Source: PALSA-612 sp035652235 (lineage in GTDB: Bacteria > Actinomycetota > Thermoleophilia > Gaiellales > Gaiellaceae). Taken from it: 64,000 bases of DNA. Both the position numbers and the translations under genes were made by a program. Of this stretch, positions 41,200 to 49,718 are shown one piece after another. The stretch is taken from the NCBI GenBank assembly GCA_035652235.1, contig DASREE010000016.1:1-64000 (forward strand), in the 5' to 3' direction. Within the stretch, counting starts at the first letter, position 1. Each line of letters begins with the position of its first letter. The notes under the pieces were generated by a model. The model had not been told where the DNA came from, ran no database searches, and saw only the letters and a list, made by a program, of their open reading frames with translations.

Positions 41200-42441
41200 G
41201 TGGTGGATCGGGAGCGCAGCGCGACCCGTATCGAGCGCGACGTGGAGACGCTCGCCGGCCCGGCGTACACGCTCTCCGACCGGGCCATCTGCCGCTACGC
41301 CTATACGGACGCATACCGGGCGACGCTCGACTACTTCGCGCGCGCGCTCGCCGAGCTCGGCTTCGAGATCTCCCACGACCCGGTCGGCACGCTCGTCGCG
41401 CGGAACCGGCCGGCCGGTGAGCCGGTGTTCGGCATCGGCTCGCACTGCGACTCGAACCGCAACGGCGGTCGCTACGACGGCACCATGGGCGTGGTCGCGG
41501 CGCTCGAGGTCTGCCGGCTGAACGAGGAGCTGGGCCTCGGGCTGCCGCTGCAGCTGATCTCCTTCCTGGAGGAGGAGGGCTCCGGGTTCGGCCAGATGCT
41601 GCTCGGCAGCCGGATCATGCTCCAGCGCGTGACCGAAGAGGAGCTGCGCGAGTCGTTTCGCGCGCTCGACGACGGGCGGTCGTTCTGGGAGCACGCCGAG
41701 GCGGCCGGCCACGAGCCCGCGCGCTGGCGCGAGTCGATCCACGTCCTCGACGACCTGACCGGCTGGATCGAGATGCACATCGAGCAGGCTCGGGTGCTGC
41801 AGGACACCGGCAAGCGGCTCGGCATCGTCACGGCGATCGCCGGCTACGTCCACGCCGACGTGACGGTGCACGGGCGCGGCGACCACGCCGGCGCGACGCC
41901 CATGGACCTCCGGCTCGACCCGACGCTTCCTCTCGCCGAGACGATCCTCGAGCTCGAGCGCCTCGCGCGCGAGGCCGGCAAGGGAACGGTCGGGACGGTA
42001 GGCGAGATCGAGCCGGCGCCCGGGCTGATCAACGCGATCGCGGAGCGCGTCCGCTTCTCGCTCGACATCCGTGGGCCCGACGACGATGCCTACCGGGCCG
42101 TCGCGCGCGACGTGGCCGCCTTCGCCGAGCAGGCGGCGGAGCGGCGCGGGATGCGTGCCGAGTACGCGCAGCGGCAGACGCTTGCGGCGACGCCGCTCGA
42201 CGACCGCATCGTCGGCGCGCTCGAGCAGGCGGCGGCCGCGACCGGCGAGCCGTACATGCGCATGCACTCCGGGGCTGCGCACGACACGATGTGCGTCGCC
42301 GAGCGGGTGCCGAGCGCGATGCTCTTCGTCCCCTGCAGGGACGGGATCAGCCACTCGCCGCTCGAGGAGGCGAGCCCTGCCGACGCGGCGCTCGCAGCCG
42401 AGGTGATGCTGAACGCGATCGCCGCGCTCCAGGCCGCGTAG
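41200..42441 (+). CDS. M20 metallo-amidohydrolase (N-carbamoyl-L-amino-acid hydrolase type), second
   Basis: A 413-residue hydrolase with complete metal motifs: GIGSHCDSNRNGGRYDG, SFLEEEGSGFG, IEMHIEQARVLQDTG, and the late His in GISHSPLEEASP. The lid has GDHAGATPMD. It is more like typical HyuC/AmaB-type beta-ureidopropionases and N-carbamoyl-L-amino-acid hydrolases than the first M20 gene. Two adjacent GTG codons (41200, 41203) are possible starts, and no ribosome-binding site is visible. It would take over N-carbamoyl amino acids produced by the D-hydantoinase encoded nearby. Confidence 0.85.
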   Translation: MVDRERSATRIERDVETLAGPAYTLSDRAICRYAYTDAYRATLDYFARALAELGFEISHDPVGTLVARNRPAGEPVFGIGSHCDSNRNGGRYDGTMGVVAALEVCRLNEELGLGLPLQLISFLEEEGSGFGQMLLGSRIMLQRVTEEELRESFRALDDGRSFWEHAEAAGHEPARWRESIHVLDDLTGWIEMHIEQARVLQDTGKRLGIVTAIAGYVHADVTVHGRGDHAGATPMDLRLDPTLPLAETILELERLAREAGKGTVGTVGEIEPAPGLINAIAERVRFSLDIRGPDDDAYRAVARDVAAFAEQAAERRGMRAEYAQRQTLAATPLDDRIVGALEQAAAATGEPYMRMHSGAAHDTMCVAERVPSAMLFVPCRDGISHSPLEEASPADAALAAEVMLNAIAALQAA

Positions 42442-42850
42442 CCCGGAGCTGACGGGAGCCGAGGGCCGGCGAGTGGCGCCGCAGGCAGACGACCGCTCGC
42501 GAGAGCGCGACCTCCCGCGAGAGGGCGCGTGGCCTCGCGCAAGCGGACGCGACCGCGTCCGCGACGTGACCCCAAGCGGGAGAGCCCTGGGGAGGGCGAG
42601 CCGCCCAGCCGTCGGGAACGGCAGCCCGCGAGACACGCCGGCCGAGCCCTCGTAACAGACTGTTACGAGGTGAGGTTGTCGGGCTCCTGAGCGCGCAGGA
42701 GCGCCGTTCTCGGGCGCGCATCCCGCGTCTCCGCTCACGTAACACAGTCTGTTACGTGGCACGAGGCAGTCTGTTACGTGGCACGAGGCCTGCGCCTTGG
42801 CAAGGCGTGGGGAGGTCGGGCGGACGGCGGGCGACGGGTCGCGGAACGCG
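42442..42850. other. Gene-free convergent spacer with palindromic repeats
   Basis: About 410 bases lie between the convergent M20 and MFS genes. The right half carries three ACAG-N-CTGT repeats (annotated). The left half has short GC inverted repeats around 42490-42530 (CTCGCGAGAG-type) and nothing that looks like a gene. Confidence 0.6.
42648..42788. repeat. Three palindromic ACAG-N-CTGT repeats, one tandemly duplicated
   Basis: The first copy, 42648-42670, is a perfect dyad (arms CCTCGTAACAG/CTGTTACGAGG, central A). The second, around 42736-42758, has arms CACGTAACA/TGTTACGTG with a 5-base centre. The third (centre 42770) keeps only the right arm, because a 22-bp unit (42745-42766) beginning CAGTCTGTTACGTGG is repeated exactly at 42767-42788. 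The cluster lies at the convergent boundary between the M20 and MFS genes. Confidence 0.85.
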
Positions 42851-44065
42851 TCAGGGCTCGCTCGCCGCCAGCGCGCCCCGCGCGCCCAGGCGCGCAGCGC
42901 TCGGCAGGAGGACGAGCGCGATCCCCCACGCGGCTGCGAGCAGGCCGAAGCCGAGCCGCCCGCCCCCCGGGCCGGAGAACGTCAGCCCGACGAGCGGCGT
43001 CGCCGCGAGCGCGACGAGCGCCGCCGCCGAGTTGACGAAGCCGACGGCGGTCGCCGGTGCGTCGGGCCGCGTCAGCGCCGCGCCGGTGAAGGAGGGCGCG
43101 AAGGGGATCCCGGCCGCGAGCCCCACCAGCGCCGCCCCCACCACCGCCAGCGCCGTCGGCCGCGCGGCGGCAAGCGCCGCCGTGCCGAGCGCCCCGGCGA
43201 CGAGGCTCCCGGCGACGGCGATCCGCGTCCGCTCCGGCCGCTCACGCAGGATCCAGCCACCGAGGGGCCGCGTGGCGATGCCGAGGGTGAGCGTCAGCGC
43301 CCCGACGAGGCCGGCCGACCCCTTCGTCAGCCCGCCGTGGCGATGGAGGAGCGTCACGACCCAGTTGCCGATGACGATGCTCAGGCCGAGCGAGGCGGCG
43401 TAGAGGACGGCCAATCGGTAGAGCCGCGCGTCGCGGAAGACCCCCACCGGCGCGTGCGCGGCCCGCGCCGCTCCCGTCCGCGCCGTGTCGCCGGGCCCTG
43501 CGGCCAGGACCAGAGCACCCGCGAGACCGACGAGGACGGCCGTGGCGTACGGCGCGCGCCAGCCGATCGCGCTCTCGACCGGCGGCACGATCGCGAGCGC
43601 GAGCCCACCGCCCGCCAGGGCGACGCCGCCGAACAGGCCCTGGGCAAAGGGCGAACCGCCCTGCACGCGCACGTAGGCGCTTCCCGACACGAACGAGATT
43701 CCGGTGCCAACGCCGGTCAGCGCCCGTGCGGCGAGCGCGAGCGCCGTGTCCGGCGTCGCCAGCGCGACCGCGTTGAAGCAGACGATCAGCGCGATGCCGG
43801 CGAGCGACACCCGGCGCTCGCCCAGCCGGTCGCTCGCCCTGCCGGCCGGCATCTGCAGCAGGAGGTGCGTGACGAAAAGCGCGGTCGCAAACAGGCCGAC
43901 GGTGGCGAGGCCGACGCCGTAGCTCGCCGCCAGCTGCTGGGCGACGGCGCCCGTGTTCGAGATGTTCCAGCCCGAGGCGAGCCCGGCTGCGCAGCCGCCG
44001 GCGACCGCCCGGCGGACGGCGGCGGGTGGCTCGGGCTGCGACCCGCCCGGCCGCGTCACTGCCAC
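42851..44065 (-). CDS. MFS transporter
   Basis: A membrane protein of about 404 residues with roughly 12 hydrophobic segments. The cytoplasmic loop 2-3 motif is GRASDRLGERRVSLAG, and the symmetric loop in the second half is ATRPLGGWILRERPERTR. It resembles the nitrate/nitrite or cyanate-type MFS group (GWNISNTGAVAQQLAASYGV). The GTG at 44065 has only a weak upstream signal. It lies 170 bases after the isochorismatase gene in the same direction, and may export or import a metabolite of that pathway. Confidence 0.8.
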   Translation of the reverse strand: MAVTRPGGSQPEPPAAVRRAVAGGCAAGLASGWNISNTGAVAQQLAASYGVGLATVGLFATALFVTHLLLQMPAGRASDRLGERRVSLAGIALIVCFNAVALATPDTALALAARALTGVGTGISFVSGSAYVRVQGGSPFAQGLFGGVALAGGGLALAIVPPVESAIGWRAPYATAVLVGLAGALVLAAGPGDTARTGAARAAHAPVGVFRDARLYRLAVLYAASLGLSIVIGNWVVTLLHRHGGLTKGSAGLVGALTLTLGIATRPLGGWILRERPERTRIAVAGSLVAGALGTAALAAARPTALAVVGAALVGLAAGIPFAPSFTGAALTRPDAPATAVGFVNSAAALVALAATPLVGLTFSGPGGGRLGFGLLAAAWGIALVLLPSAARLGARGALAASEP

Positions 44066-44235
44066 TCGCCCCGGGGAGGGCGGTGTCGACTCCTGGCCGT
44101 TGCGAGCGCGGGTCCCGGGCGCACCGCGTACGCGTGCGCACGCCCTGCGGCGACCGGACGCCTGCGCACGGAGGCTGCTGCCATGCTCGCCACGACCCGC
44201 GTCCTCGTCCCGGGGAGGCGCGGCCGCCTCCGCTG

Positions 44236-44889
44236 TCACATCGCGGCGCCCACCCGGCCGGGCACGCTCTCGACGTACGCCAGCGCCTCCTCGAGGGGGA
44301 CGACGTCCGCGTACTTCGCCTGGATGTCGAACAGGTTCGCCTCGTGCGGGGCCTGCGCCCGGTCGCCGACGCACTCGCGCGGTACGAGCGTCGGCCAGCC
44401 GTACTGGAGCAGGTCGATCGCCGTCGCGCGGATGCAGCCGCTCGTCGTCGCCCCGCAGAGGACGACCGTGTCCACCCCCTGCGTGACGAGGATGGAGGCG
44501 AGGTTCGTACCGAAGAAGCCCGAGGCGCCCTTCTTGACCACGACCGGCTCGTCCTCGCGCCGCTCGAGCCGCGGGTCGATCTCGACCCAGCGGCCGCCGA
44601 GCTCGAGCTCGCCGAGCGCCGGCACCTTCTGCAGCCACAGTCCGCCGTCCTTGCCGCTTCGCTCGAAACCGATCGTCGTGAACACGATCGGCAGCCCCTT
44701 CTCCCGGGCGACGTCGAGGAGCCGCTTCGTCGCCTCCACCTCCGCGGTCATGTCGGCCCCGAGCGCGCAGGCCGGGTCGGTGAAGCCGCACGAGAAGTCG
44801 ACGACGAGGACGGCCGGGCGCGAGCCGCGGGTGACCGCCTGCCCGAGCCCGGCCTTCGCGTACACCTCCCGCGCCTGCTCGTCGCTCAT
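44236..44889 (-). CDS. Isochorismatase-family cysteine amidase, second
   Basis: A 217-residue cysteine hydrolase with Asp in LVVDFSCGFTDP, Lys in VVKKGASGFFG and the Cys nucleophile in CGATTSGCIRATAID. It is clearly paralogous to 26672-27292 (shared layout WVEIDPR, SGFFGT, KYADVV). N-carbamoylsarcosine amidase-like activity is likely. The ATG overlaps the D-hydantoinase stop (ATGA), so it probably decarbamoylates the product of that enzyme, converting an N-carbamoyl amino acid to the free amino acid. Confidence 0.85.
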   Translation of the reverse strand: MSDEQAREVYAKAGLGQAVTRGSRPAVLVVDFSCGFTDPACALGADMTAEVEATKRLLDVAREKGLPIVFTTIGFERSGKDGGLWLQKVPALGELELGGRWVEIDPRLERREDEPVVVKKGASGFFGTNLASILVTQGVDTVVLCGATTSGCIRATAIDLLQYGWPTLVPRECVGDRAQAPHEANLFDIQAKYADVVPLEEALAYVESVPGRVGAAM

Positions 44890-46307
44890 GCCAGCGCCTG
44901 CGCGCGGCCGGCGGGCCGAAGCTCCTCGCCGTAGCGCGCGCGCTTGACGAACTGACCGTCGCCCGGCTTGCCGACCAGCTCGTCGTTGTCGACGACGACC
45001 TGGCCGCGCACCATCACGAGGTCGGGCGCGCCGGTCACCTCGGTGCCCTCGAACAGGTTGTAGTTCACGTTCGAGTGGTGTGTCGCGGCCGAGATGGTCA
45101 GCTTCTTGTCGGGATCCCAGACGACGATGTCGGCGTCCGAGCCCGGCGCGATCGTGCCCTTGCGCGGGTAGAGGCCGAACATCTTGGCGTTCGCGGTCGA
45201 GACGAGCTCGACGAACCGACTCGGCGTGATCCGCCCGGCGCGGACGCCGTACGTCCACAGCATGTGCAGGCGGTTCTCGATGCCGGGGCCGCCGTTCGGG
45301 ACGACCTGGAACTCCTGCCCGTTGACGCCCTTCTGCTCGGGCCAGTTGAACGGGCAGTGGTCGGTCGAGACCGAGGAGAGGATGTCGCGCTGCAGGGCGC
45401 GCCACAGGTGCTCCTGGTTCTCCTTCGGCCGCGGCGGCGGCGTGTAGATGTACTTCGCCCCTTCGAAGCCGGGACGGTCGAGCGCCGACTCGTCGATGAA
45501 CAGGTACTGCGTGCACGTCTCGCCCCACACCTCCCAGCCCTTCTCGCGGGCGATGGCGATCGGCTCGATCGCCTCTTTGCAGGAGACGTGGACGACGAAC
45601 AGCGGGCAGCCGGCGACGCGCGCGAGCTGGATGGCGCGGTTCGTCGCCTCGCCCTCCGTCTCGGGCGGGCGCGTGCGCGCGTGCCACTTCGGCTCGGTGT
45701 GGCCCGCCGCGACGGCCTCCTTGACGATGATGTCGATCGCGTCGCCGTTCTCGGCGTGCACCATGACGACGGCGCCGGTGTCGCGCGCAACGCGCATGGT
45801 CTTGAACAGGGTCTCGTCATCGACCATGACGGCGCCCTTGTAGGCCATGAACAGCTTGTACGAGGTGATCCCCTCGTCCGGGAGCGTGGCCAGCTCCTCG
45901 AGCGAGCCGCCCTCGCGCAGGTCGGTGACGCCGATGTGGAAGCCGACGTCGATCACCGGCTTGCAGCGATCGATCTTCTCGTGGTAGCTCTCGAGCGCCT
46001 GCGCGAAGGACGTCCCCGGCGCCTGCATGCAGAAGTCGACGAGGCACGTGGTGCCCCCGAACGCGGCCGAGGTCGTGCCGGACGTGAAGTCGTCGCAGGT
46101 GACCGTGCCGCCGAAGAACATCTCGATGTGCGTGTGCGGGTCGATCGCGCCCGGGAAGACGAGCTTGCCGGTCGCGTCGATCACCCTGTCCGCCGACACG
46201 TCGAGCGACTCGCCGATGAGAGCGACGCTCCCGTTGTCGACGAACACGTCGCCGACGTAGTCGTCGGCAGCGGTCACGATCCGACCGCCCTTGATGAGGA
46301 GAGACAT
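44886..46307 (-). CDS. Dihydropyrimidinase/D-hydantoinase
   Basis: A 473-residue amidohydrolase of the cyclic-imide hydrolase group with a full binuclear site: His58 and His60 (DPHTHIE), carboxylated Lys151 (SYKLFMAYKG), His184 (VHAEN), His240 (VVHVS) and Asp315 (STDHCPF). It opens dihydropyrimidines or 5-substituted hydantoins to N-carbamoyl acids. The ATG at 46307 starts the conserved SLLIKGGRIV; the longer frame adds ten unrelated residues. A TGTATACA dyad lies 32 bases upstream. The enzyme feeds the coupled isochorismatase-like amidase. Confidence 0.9.
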   Translation of the reverse strand: MSLLIKGGRIVTAADDYVGDVFVDNGSVALIGESLDVSADRVIDATGKLVFPGAIDPHTHIEMFFGGTVTCDDFTSGTTSAAFGGTTCLVDFCMQAPGTSFAQALESYHEKIDRCKPVIDVGFHIGVTDLREGGSLEELATLPDEGITSYKLFMAYKGAVMVDDETLFKTMRVARDTGAVVMVHAENGDAIDIIVKEAVAAGHTEPKWHARTRPPETEGEATNRAIQLARVAGCPLFVVHVSCKEAIEPIAIAREKGWEVWGETCTQYLFIDESALDRPGFEGAKYIYTPPPRPKENQEHLWRALQRDILSSVSTDHCPFNWPEQKGVNGQEFQVVPNGGPGIENRLHMLWTYGVRAGRITPSRFVELVSTANAKMFGLYPRKGTIAPGSDADIVVWDPDKKLTISAATHHSNVNYNLFEGTEVTGAPDLVMVRGQVVVDNDELVGKPGDGQFVKRARYGEELRPAGRAQALA

Positions 46308-46338
46308 GCCTGACACCCCTTTCCGGGAGACTTCCACC

Positions 46339-46346
46339 TGTATACA
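46339..46346. promoter_or_regulatory. TGTATACA operator-like dyad upstream of the D-hydantoinase operon
   Basis: A perfect TGTATACA palindrome followed by ACCGCT stands 32 bases before the D-hydantoinase start. The same eight bases occur at 21410-21417, where the adjoining sequence on the other strand is again ACCGCT. TTGTATACAA-type sites are common for FCD GntR regulators. Confidence 0.45.
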
Positions 46347-46554
46347 ACCGCTCCGCAGGCGTCGTCAAACGGGAGGCTTCGCCCGGCGCCCGACGAGCCG
46401 GGCGACGTCGGCCGGCCATCCCCAGCCGAACGCCGTCGGGACGAGAAGGCGCGGGTCGTCGGAGCTCCAGACCCGCTCTCCGAGCCGGCGACGCGTCGGC
46501 CGCCTCCGGTCGTACGCTGCGCTCAGCAGGCGCCCGCTACGCGCCTCGCCACCG

Positions 46555-47040
46555 TCACAACTTCTTCTTGATCACCTTCCCGGACGGCGCGAGCACGTAC
46601 CAGAGCCCCCCGTTCAGGTTCAGGGCCTGGCCGGTCACCTGGCCCGGCTTCCGGTCGGAGATGTACCGGTACAGCGGCCACTTGGCGTAGGTGACGACCC
46701 GGCCGCCGGCCGGATCGGGGTCGCTGCCGAGCAGCGACGCCTTGGCCTTGCCGGCGGCGACGATCTTCTCGCCCTTTGCGACCTTGACCGGCGGCCAGAC
46801 GGCGGCGCAGGTGGCGACACAGGTCACCCGCCTGCGCTTGTCGGGGACGAACATGTACAGGGTTCGCCCCTTCGCGTCGACGAGGATCGTTCCGAGCTTC
46901 GGCACCGTCCGCGTCGTGATCTTCACGACCGCAGCGCGCGCGGCCGAGCCGCCGACGGCCGGTGCGGCGCCGGCGAGCGCGACGGCGGAAGCGGCCGCCG
47001 CGAGCGCCGCGAGCGCCGCCGCCGAGAGCATCTTCCGCAT
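46555..47040 (-). CDS. Secreted protein with Yx(FWY)xxD repeats (COG4315-like)
   Basis: A 161-residue protein with a signal peptide (MRKMLSAAALAALAAAASAVALAGAAPA). It contains the secreted-repeat pattern TLYMFVPDKRRRVTCVATCAAVWPPV and a second, weaker unit ending WPLYRYISDRKPGQVTGQ. Such proteins are extracytoplasmic and of unknown biochemical role, sometimes linked to heme or redox. The ATG has GAGGAGG eight bases upstream. It looks like an independent transcription unit, unrelated to the catabolic genes around it. Confidence 0.8.
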   Translation of the reverse strand: MRKMLSAAALAALAAAASAVALAGAAPAVGGSAARAAVVKITTRTVPKLGTILVDAKGRTLYMFVPDKRRRVTCVATCAAVWPPVKVAKGEKIVAAGKAKASLLGSDPDPAGGRVVTYAKWPLYRYISDRKPGQVTGQALNLNGGLWYVLAPSGKVIKKKL

Positions 47041-47151
47041 CGAGCAGACCTCCTCGCCTGCCTTCGTGTGGGCAGGAACGCCACTCACAGCGTGCGGGGT
47101 CAGCGTAGCGGCCGGCGGTAGCGTGCCGTCGAGCCTCGCCCGCGACCGGCC

Positions 47152-48489
47152 TCAGGCGGCGTGCGCGGAGCGCTCGACGAGCGGCGGTCGCCGCTCGTGC
47201 CAGTCGGTTGCCTGCTGCAGCGCGGCCGCGACACGGAGCACCGTCTCGTCGTCTCCGCGTCGGCCGACGATCGCAAGCCCGACCGGCAGCCCCGAGACGA
47301 AGCCCGCGGGCACGCTCGCCACCGGCAGGCCGGCCAGGCTCCACGGCGAGTTGAACGGGATGAGCGCGAGCCGATAGGGCAGGCGCTCTCCGCGCAGCTC
47401 GACCGTGTCCTCCCCGATCGGCGGCGCGACGACCGGCATCTCCGGGCAGACGAGGACGTCGACGCGGTCGAAGACCCGCTCCAGCTCGTCCCCGTACCAG
47501 CGCCGGGCGCGCAGACCGGTGACGTGCGCGGTCGCGGGCAGGAGCAGGCCGGCGAGCAGGCGCGCCCGCACGTCGGCGCCGTAGTCGGCGAGCCGCGAGC
47601 GAAGCCAGCGCAGGTGCACCTCGGCCGCCTCGGGCAGCATGAGCAGCTGGTTGATCGTGCCCGACTCCTCGAGGAGCGGCGGCTCGACCGGCTCGAGCGC
47701 CGCGCCGAGACGGCGCAGCTCCTCGACCGCCTCCAGCACGCCCGCGGCGACGGCGGGATCGGCCCGCTCGAACAGCGAGTCGACGACGCCGACGCGCAGC
47801 CCGCGCGCGCCGCCCGCGACGTCGTAGGGCTGACCGGCGAGCACGGACAGCAGCAGCGCGCAGTCGGCCGCGGAGCGCGCGAGCGGGCCGACCGTGTCGA
47901 GCGACCACGAGACGGGAACGGTTCCCCCGATCGGCACGAGGCCCGTCGTCGGGCGGAGCCCGGTGACGCCGCACAGGCAGGCAGGGATGCGGATCGAGCC
48001 GGCGGTGTCCGTGCCGAGCGCGGCGGGCACGAGGTCGGCGGCGACTGCGGCGGCGCTGCCGCCGCTCGACCCGCCGCAGATCCGCTCGAGCGCCCACGGG
48101 TTGTGCGCCGGTCCGAAGTGCGGGCTCGTCGTCATCGCTCCGAACGCGAACTCGTGCGTGTTCAGCTTGCCGACGACGACCGCCCCGGCCGCCCGCAGGC
48201 GACGGACGCACTCGGCGTCGGCCGCGGCCACGTGCTCGGCGAGGATGCGCGAGGCGGCCGTCGTCCGCTCGCCGGCCACGTCGATCACGTCCTTCACCGC
48301 CACCGGCACGCCGCGGAGCGGCCCCGCGGGCGCCGTCTCCGCCTCGGCGAGGGCCGCGTCCGCGCGGACGCTCAGGAACGCGTTCAGCTCCCCGTCGAGG
48401 CGCTCGATCCGCTCGAGGCACGCCGCGACCGCTTCGCGCGGGGAGAGCGCTCCTGCCCGCACCGAGCGGGCAAGCCCGGCCACGCTCAC
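47152..48489 (-). CDS. Amidase-signature family hydrolase
   Basis: A 445-residue amidase. The catalytic Lys is in PVAVKDVID, the cis-Ser in the GGSSGGSAAAVAAD region, and the nucleophile Ser in GTDTAGSIRIPA, a complete Ser-cisSer-Lys triad. Family members hydrolyse short amides, biuret-like compounds or 1-carboxybiuret-type intermediates. The GTG overlaps the stop of a 60-residue protein that may be its small subunit, as in AtzE-AtzG pairs (inference). Confidence 0.85.
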   Translation of the reverse strand: MSVAGLARSVRAGALSPREAVAACLERIERLDGELNAFLSVRADAALAEAETAPAGPLRGVPVAVKDVIDVAGERTTAASRILAEHVAAADAECVRRLRAAGAVVVGKLNTHEFAFGAMTTSPHFGPAHNPWALERICGGSSGGSAAAVAADLVPAALGTDTAGSIRIPACLCGVTGLRPTTGLVPIGGTVPVSWSLDTVGPLARSAADCALLLSVLAGQPYDVAGGARGLRVGVVDSLFERADPAVAAGVLEAVEELRRLGAALEPVEPPLLEESGTINQLLMLPEAAEVHLRWLRSRLADYGADVRARLLAGLLLPATAHVTGLRARRWYGDELERVFDRVDVLVCPEMPVVAPPIGEDTVELRGERLPYRLALIPFNSPWSLAGLPVASVPAGFVSGLPVGLAIVGRRGDDETVLRVAAALQQATDWHERRPPLVERSAHAA

Positions 48490-48668
48490 GGCGCGGTCTC
48501 CGGCGGCAGCCGCCGCTCGATCTCCACCAGGCTGGGCAGGATCACCTCGAGGAAGCCGAGCACGCCCGTAAGGTCCTCGTCGGTCGGGAACACCCCCTGC
48601 TGCGCAGCCAGGCCGCGCAGGAGGTCGATGGACGGGGCGGCGGGGGGCGGGCTAGACTCGGAGCGCAT
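48486..48668 (-). CDS. Small protein upstream of amidase, possible AtzG/GatC-like partner
   Basis: A 60-residue frame: the first 12 residues are Pro/Ser-rich, then two helices (SIDLLRGLAAQQGVF, DLTGVLGFLEVILPSLVEIERRL) and a Pro end (PPETAP). Size, helical form and coupling to an amidase (GTGA) resemble AtzG/DUF4089 or GatC-type accessory subunits, but similarity is weak. The ATG at 48668 overlaps the start codon of the divergent FmdB gene, so either one start is wrong or both are leaderless. Confidence 0.5.
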   Translation of the reverse strand: MRSESSPPPAAPSIDLLRGLAAQQGVFPTDEDLTGVLGFLEVILPSLVEIERRLPPETAP

Positions 48669-48858
48669 GCCGATCTACGAGTATCGCTGCCAGGGGTGCG
48701 AGCACCGCTTCGAGGAGTTCCTGTCCACGTCGACGAAGCCGGCGCCGCCGTGCCCCCGCTGCGGGTCGACGAAGGTGACGAGGCTGATGTCGCGCATCAA
48801 CACCGAGTGGCTGCCGAGCGACGTCGCCTGGGATCGCGTCGGCCGCTCCTGGGACTGA
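48667..48858 (+). CDS. FmdB-family zinc-ribbon protein
   Basis: A 63-residue protein: MPIYEYRCQGCEHRFEEF then CPRCGSTKVTRLMSR, a two-CxxC zinc ribbon typical of the FmdB regulatory-protein family, often found beside amidase/formamidase genes. It probably binds Zn and acts in regulation or assembly. The ATG shares two bases with the start codon of the divergent small protein. Confidence 0.85.
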   Translation: MPIYEYRCQGCEHRFEEFLSTSTKPAPPCPRCGSTKVTRLMSRINTEWLPSDVAWDRVGRSWD

Positions 48859-48886
48859 GCGTCCCCCCGTCGCCGCAGGTCGGGTC

Positions 48887-49633
48887 TCACGACGCGCCGG
48901 CGAGCGAGAAGAAGCGGTCGTCGATGATCGTCGAGGGCGACGGGAAGTCGACCTTCGAGTGGCTGAGCCCGAGCTGGACGATCGTCTCCGCCATCTTGAT
49001 CGCAACCGGCCCCGGGTTGATCACGGGCGCCGGCAGGTGCTCGGCCATGTAGTCGCCCGCCTGGTGCATCGTCGTCGACCCGAGCAGGATCACGCCCGCC
49101 CCGTCCTCGACGATCGCCTTCTCTGCCTCGTCCGTCAGCCGCCGGAACATCTCCTCCTCCTTGCCCGCGAACAGGGCCTCGACGTCGGGCGGGATGTTCA
49201 CGGCGCGGATCGACGCGCACTTGTCCCACAGGTGGTACGTGTCGAGGTTCTTCTCGTACAGGTGGCGCCACTTGTCCCACATGGTGACGATCGAGAAGCG
49301 CTTGCCGAGCATGATCGCGACCGCGTAGGAGACGAGGCCGGGGCCGATGACGGGGATGTCGAGCCGGGAGCGGAGCGCGTACAGGCCGGAGTCGGAGACG
49401 GTGTCCATGACGACCGCGTCGTAGCCCTCCTCCTGCGCCCGCAGGCCCGCCTCGGCGATGTACATGTCGAAGACGAGCGCCTCGTAGTAGCAGTCGACCA
49501 GCGTCGCGCTGTTGCGGACGGGCACGCACTCGACGTGCGTGTCCGGCCCGAGCAGGTCGGCGGGGATCTGCGCCGCCCGGTTGGCGATGCCCTCCTCGTC
49601 GAAGGGGAAGGGGATGATGAACTTGATCCGCAT
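48887..49633 (-). CDS. Aspartate/glutamate-hydantoin racemase superfamily protein lacking both catalytic Cys
   Basis: A 248-residue protein with two related halves. The layout matches hydantoin/Asp-Glu racemases: GYDAVVMDTVSDSGL aligns with the first active-site loop and GVILLGSTTMHQAG with the second. In typical racemases both positions are Cys; here they are Thr78 and Ser186. It is therefore either a non-racemising relative (isomerase or HupH-like) or uses a different mechanism. It is the only gene of its transcription unit, divergent from an alpha/beta hydrolase with a GTC-N-GAC dyad between. Confidence 0.75.
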   Translation of the reverse strand: MRIKFIIPFPFDEEGIANRAAQIPADLLGPDTHVECVPVRNSATLVDCYYEALVFDMYIAEAGLRAQEEGYDAVVMDTVSDSGLYALRSRLDIPVIGPGLVSYAVAIMLGKRFSIVTMWDKWRHLYEKNLDTYHLWDKCASIRAVNIPPDVEALFAGKEEEMFRRLTDEAEKAIVEDGAGVILLGSTTMHQAGDYMAEHLPAPVINPGPVAIKMAETIVQLGLSHSKVDFPSPSTIIDDRFFSLAGAS

Positions 49634-49670
49634 GGGCTCCTCCGGTCGGCGTCGCGGGTCAGAGGGTTCT

Positions 49671-49681
49671 AAGTCAGACTT
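49671..49681. promoter_or_regulatory. GTC-N-GAC operator-like dyad (perfect)
   Basis: AAGTCAGACTT is a perfect 5-bp-arm dyad with central A, situated 38 bases upstream of each of the two divergent start codons (49633 and 49719). It is a full match to the motif seen before four other transcription units. Confidence 0.62.
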
Positions 49682-49718
49682 TCGGGCCTGTCAAGCAGGT
49701 GCCCGAAGGAGGAGCGAG

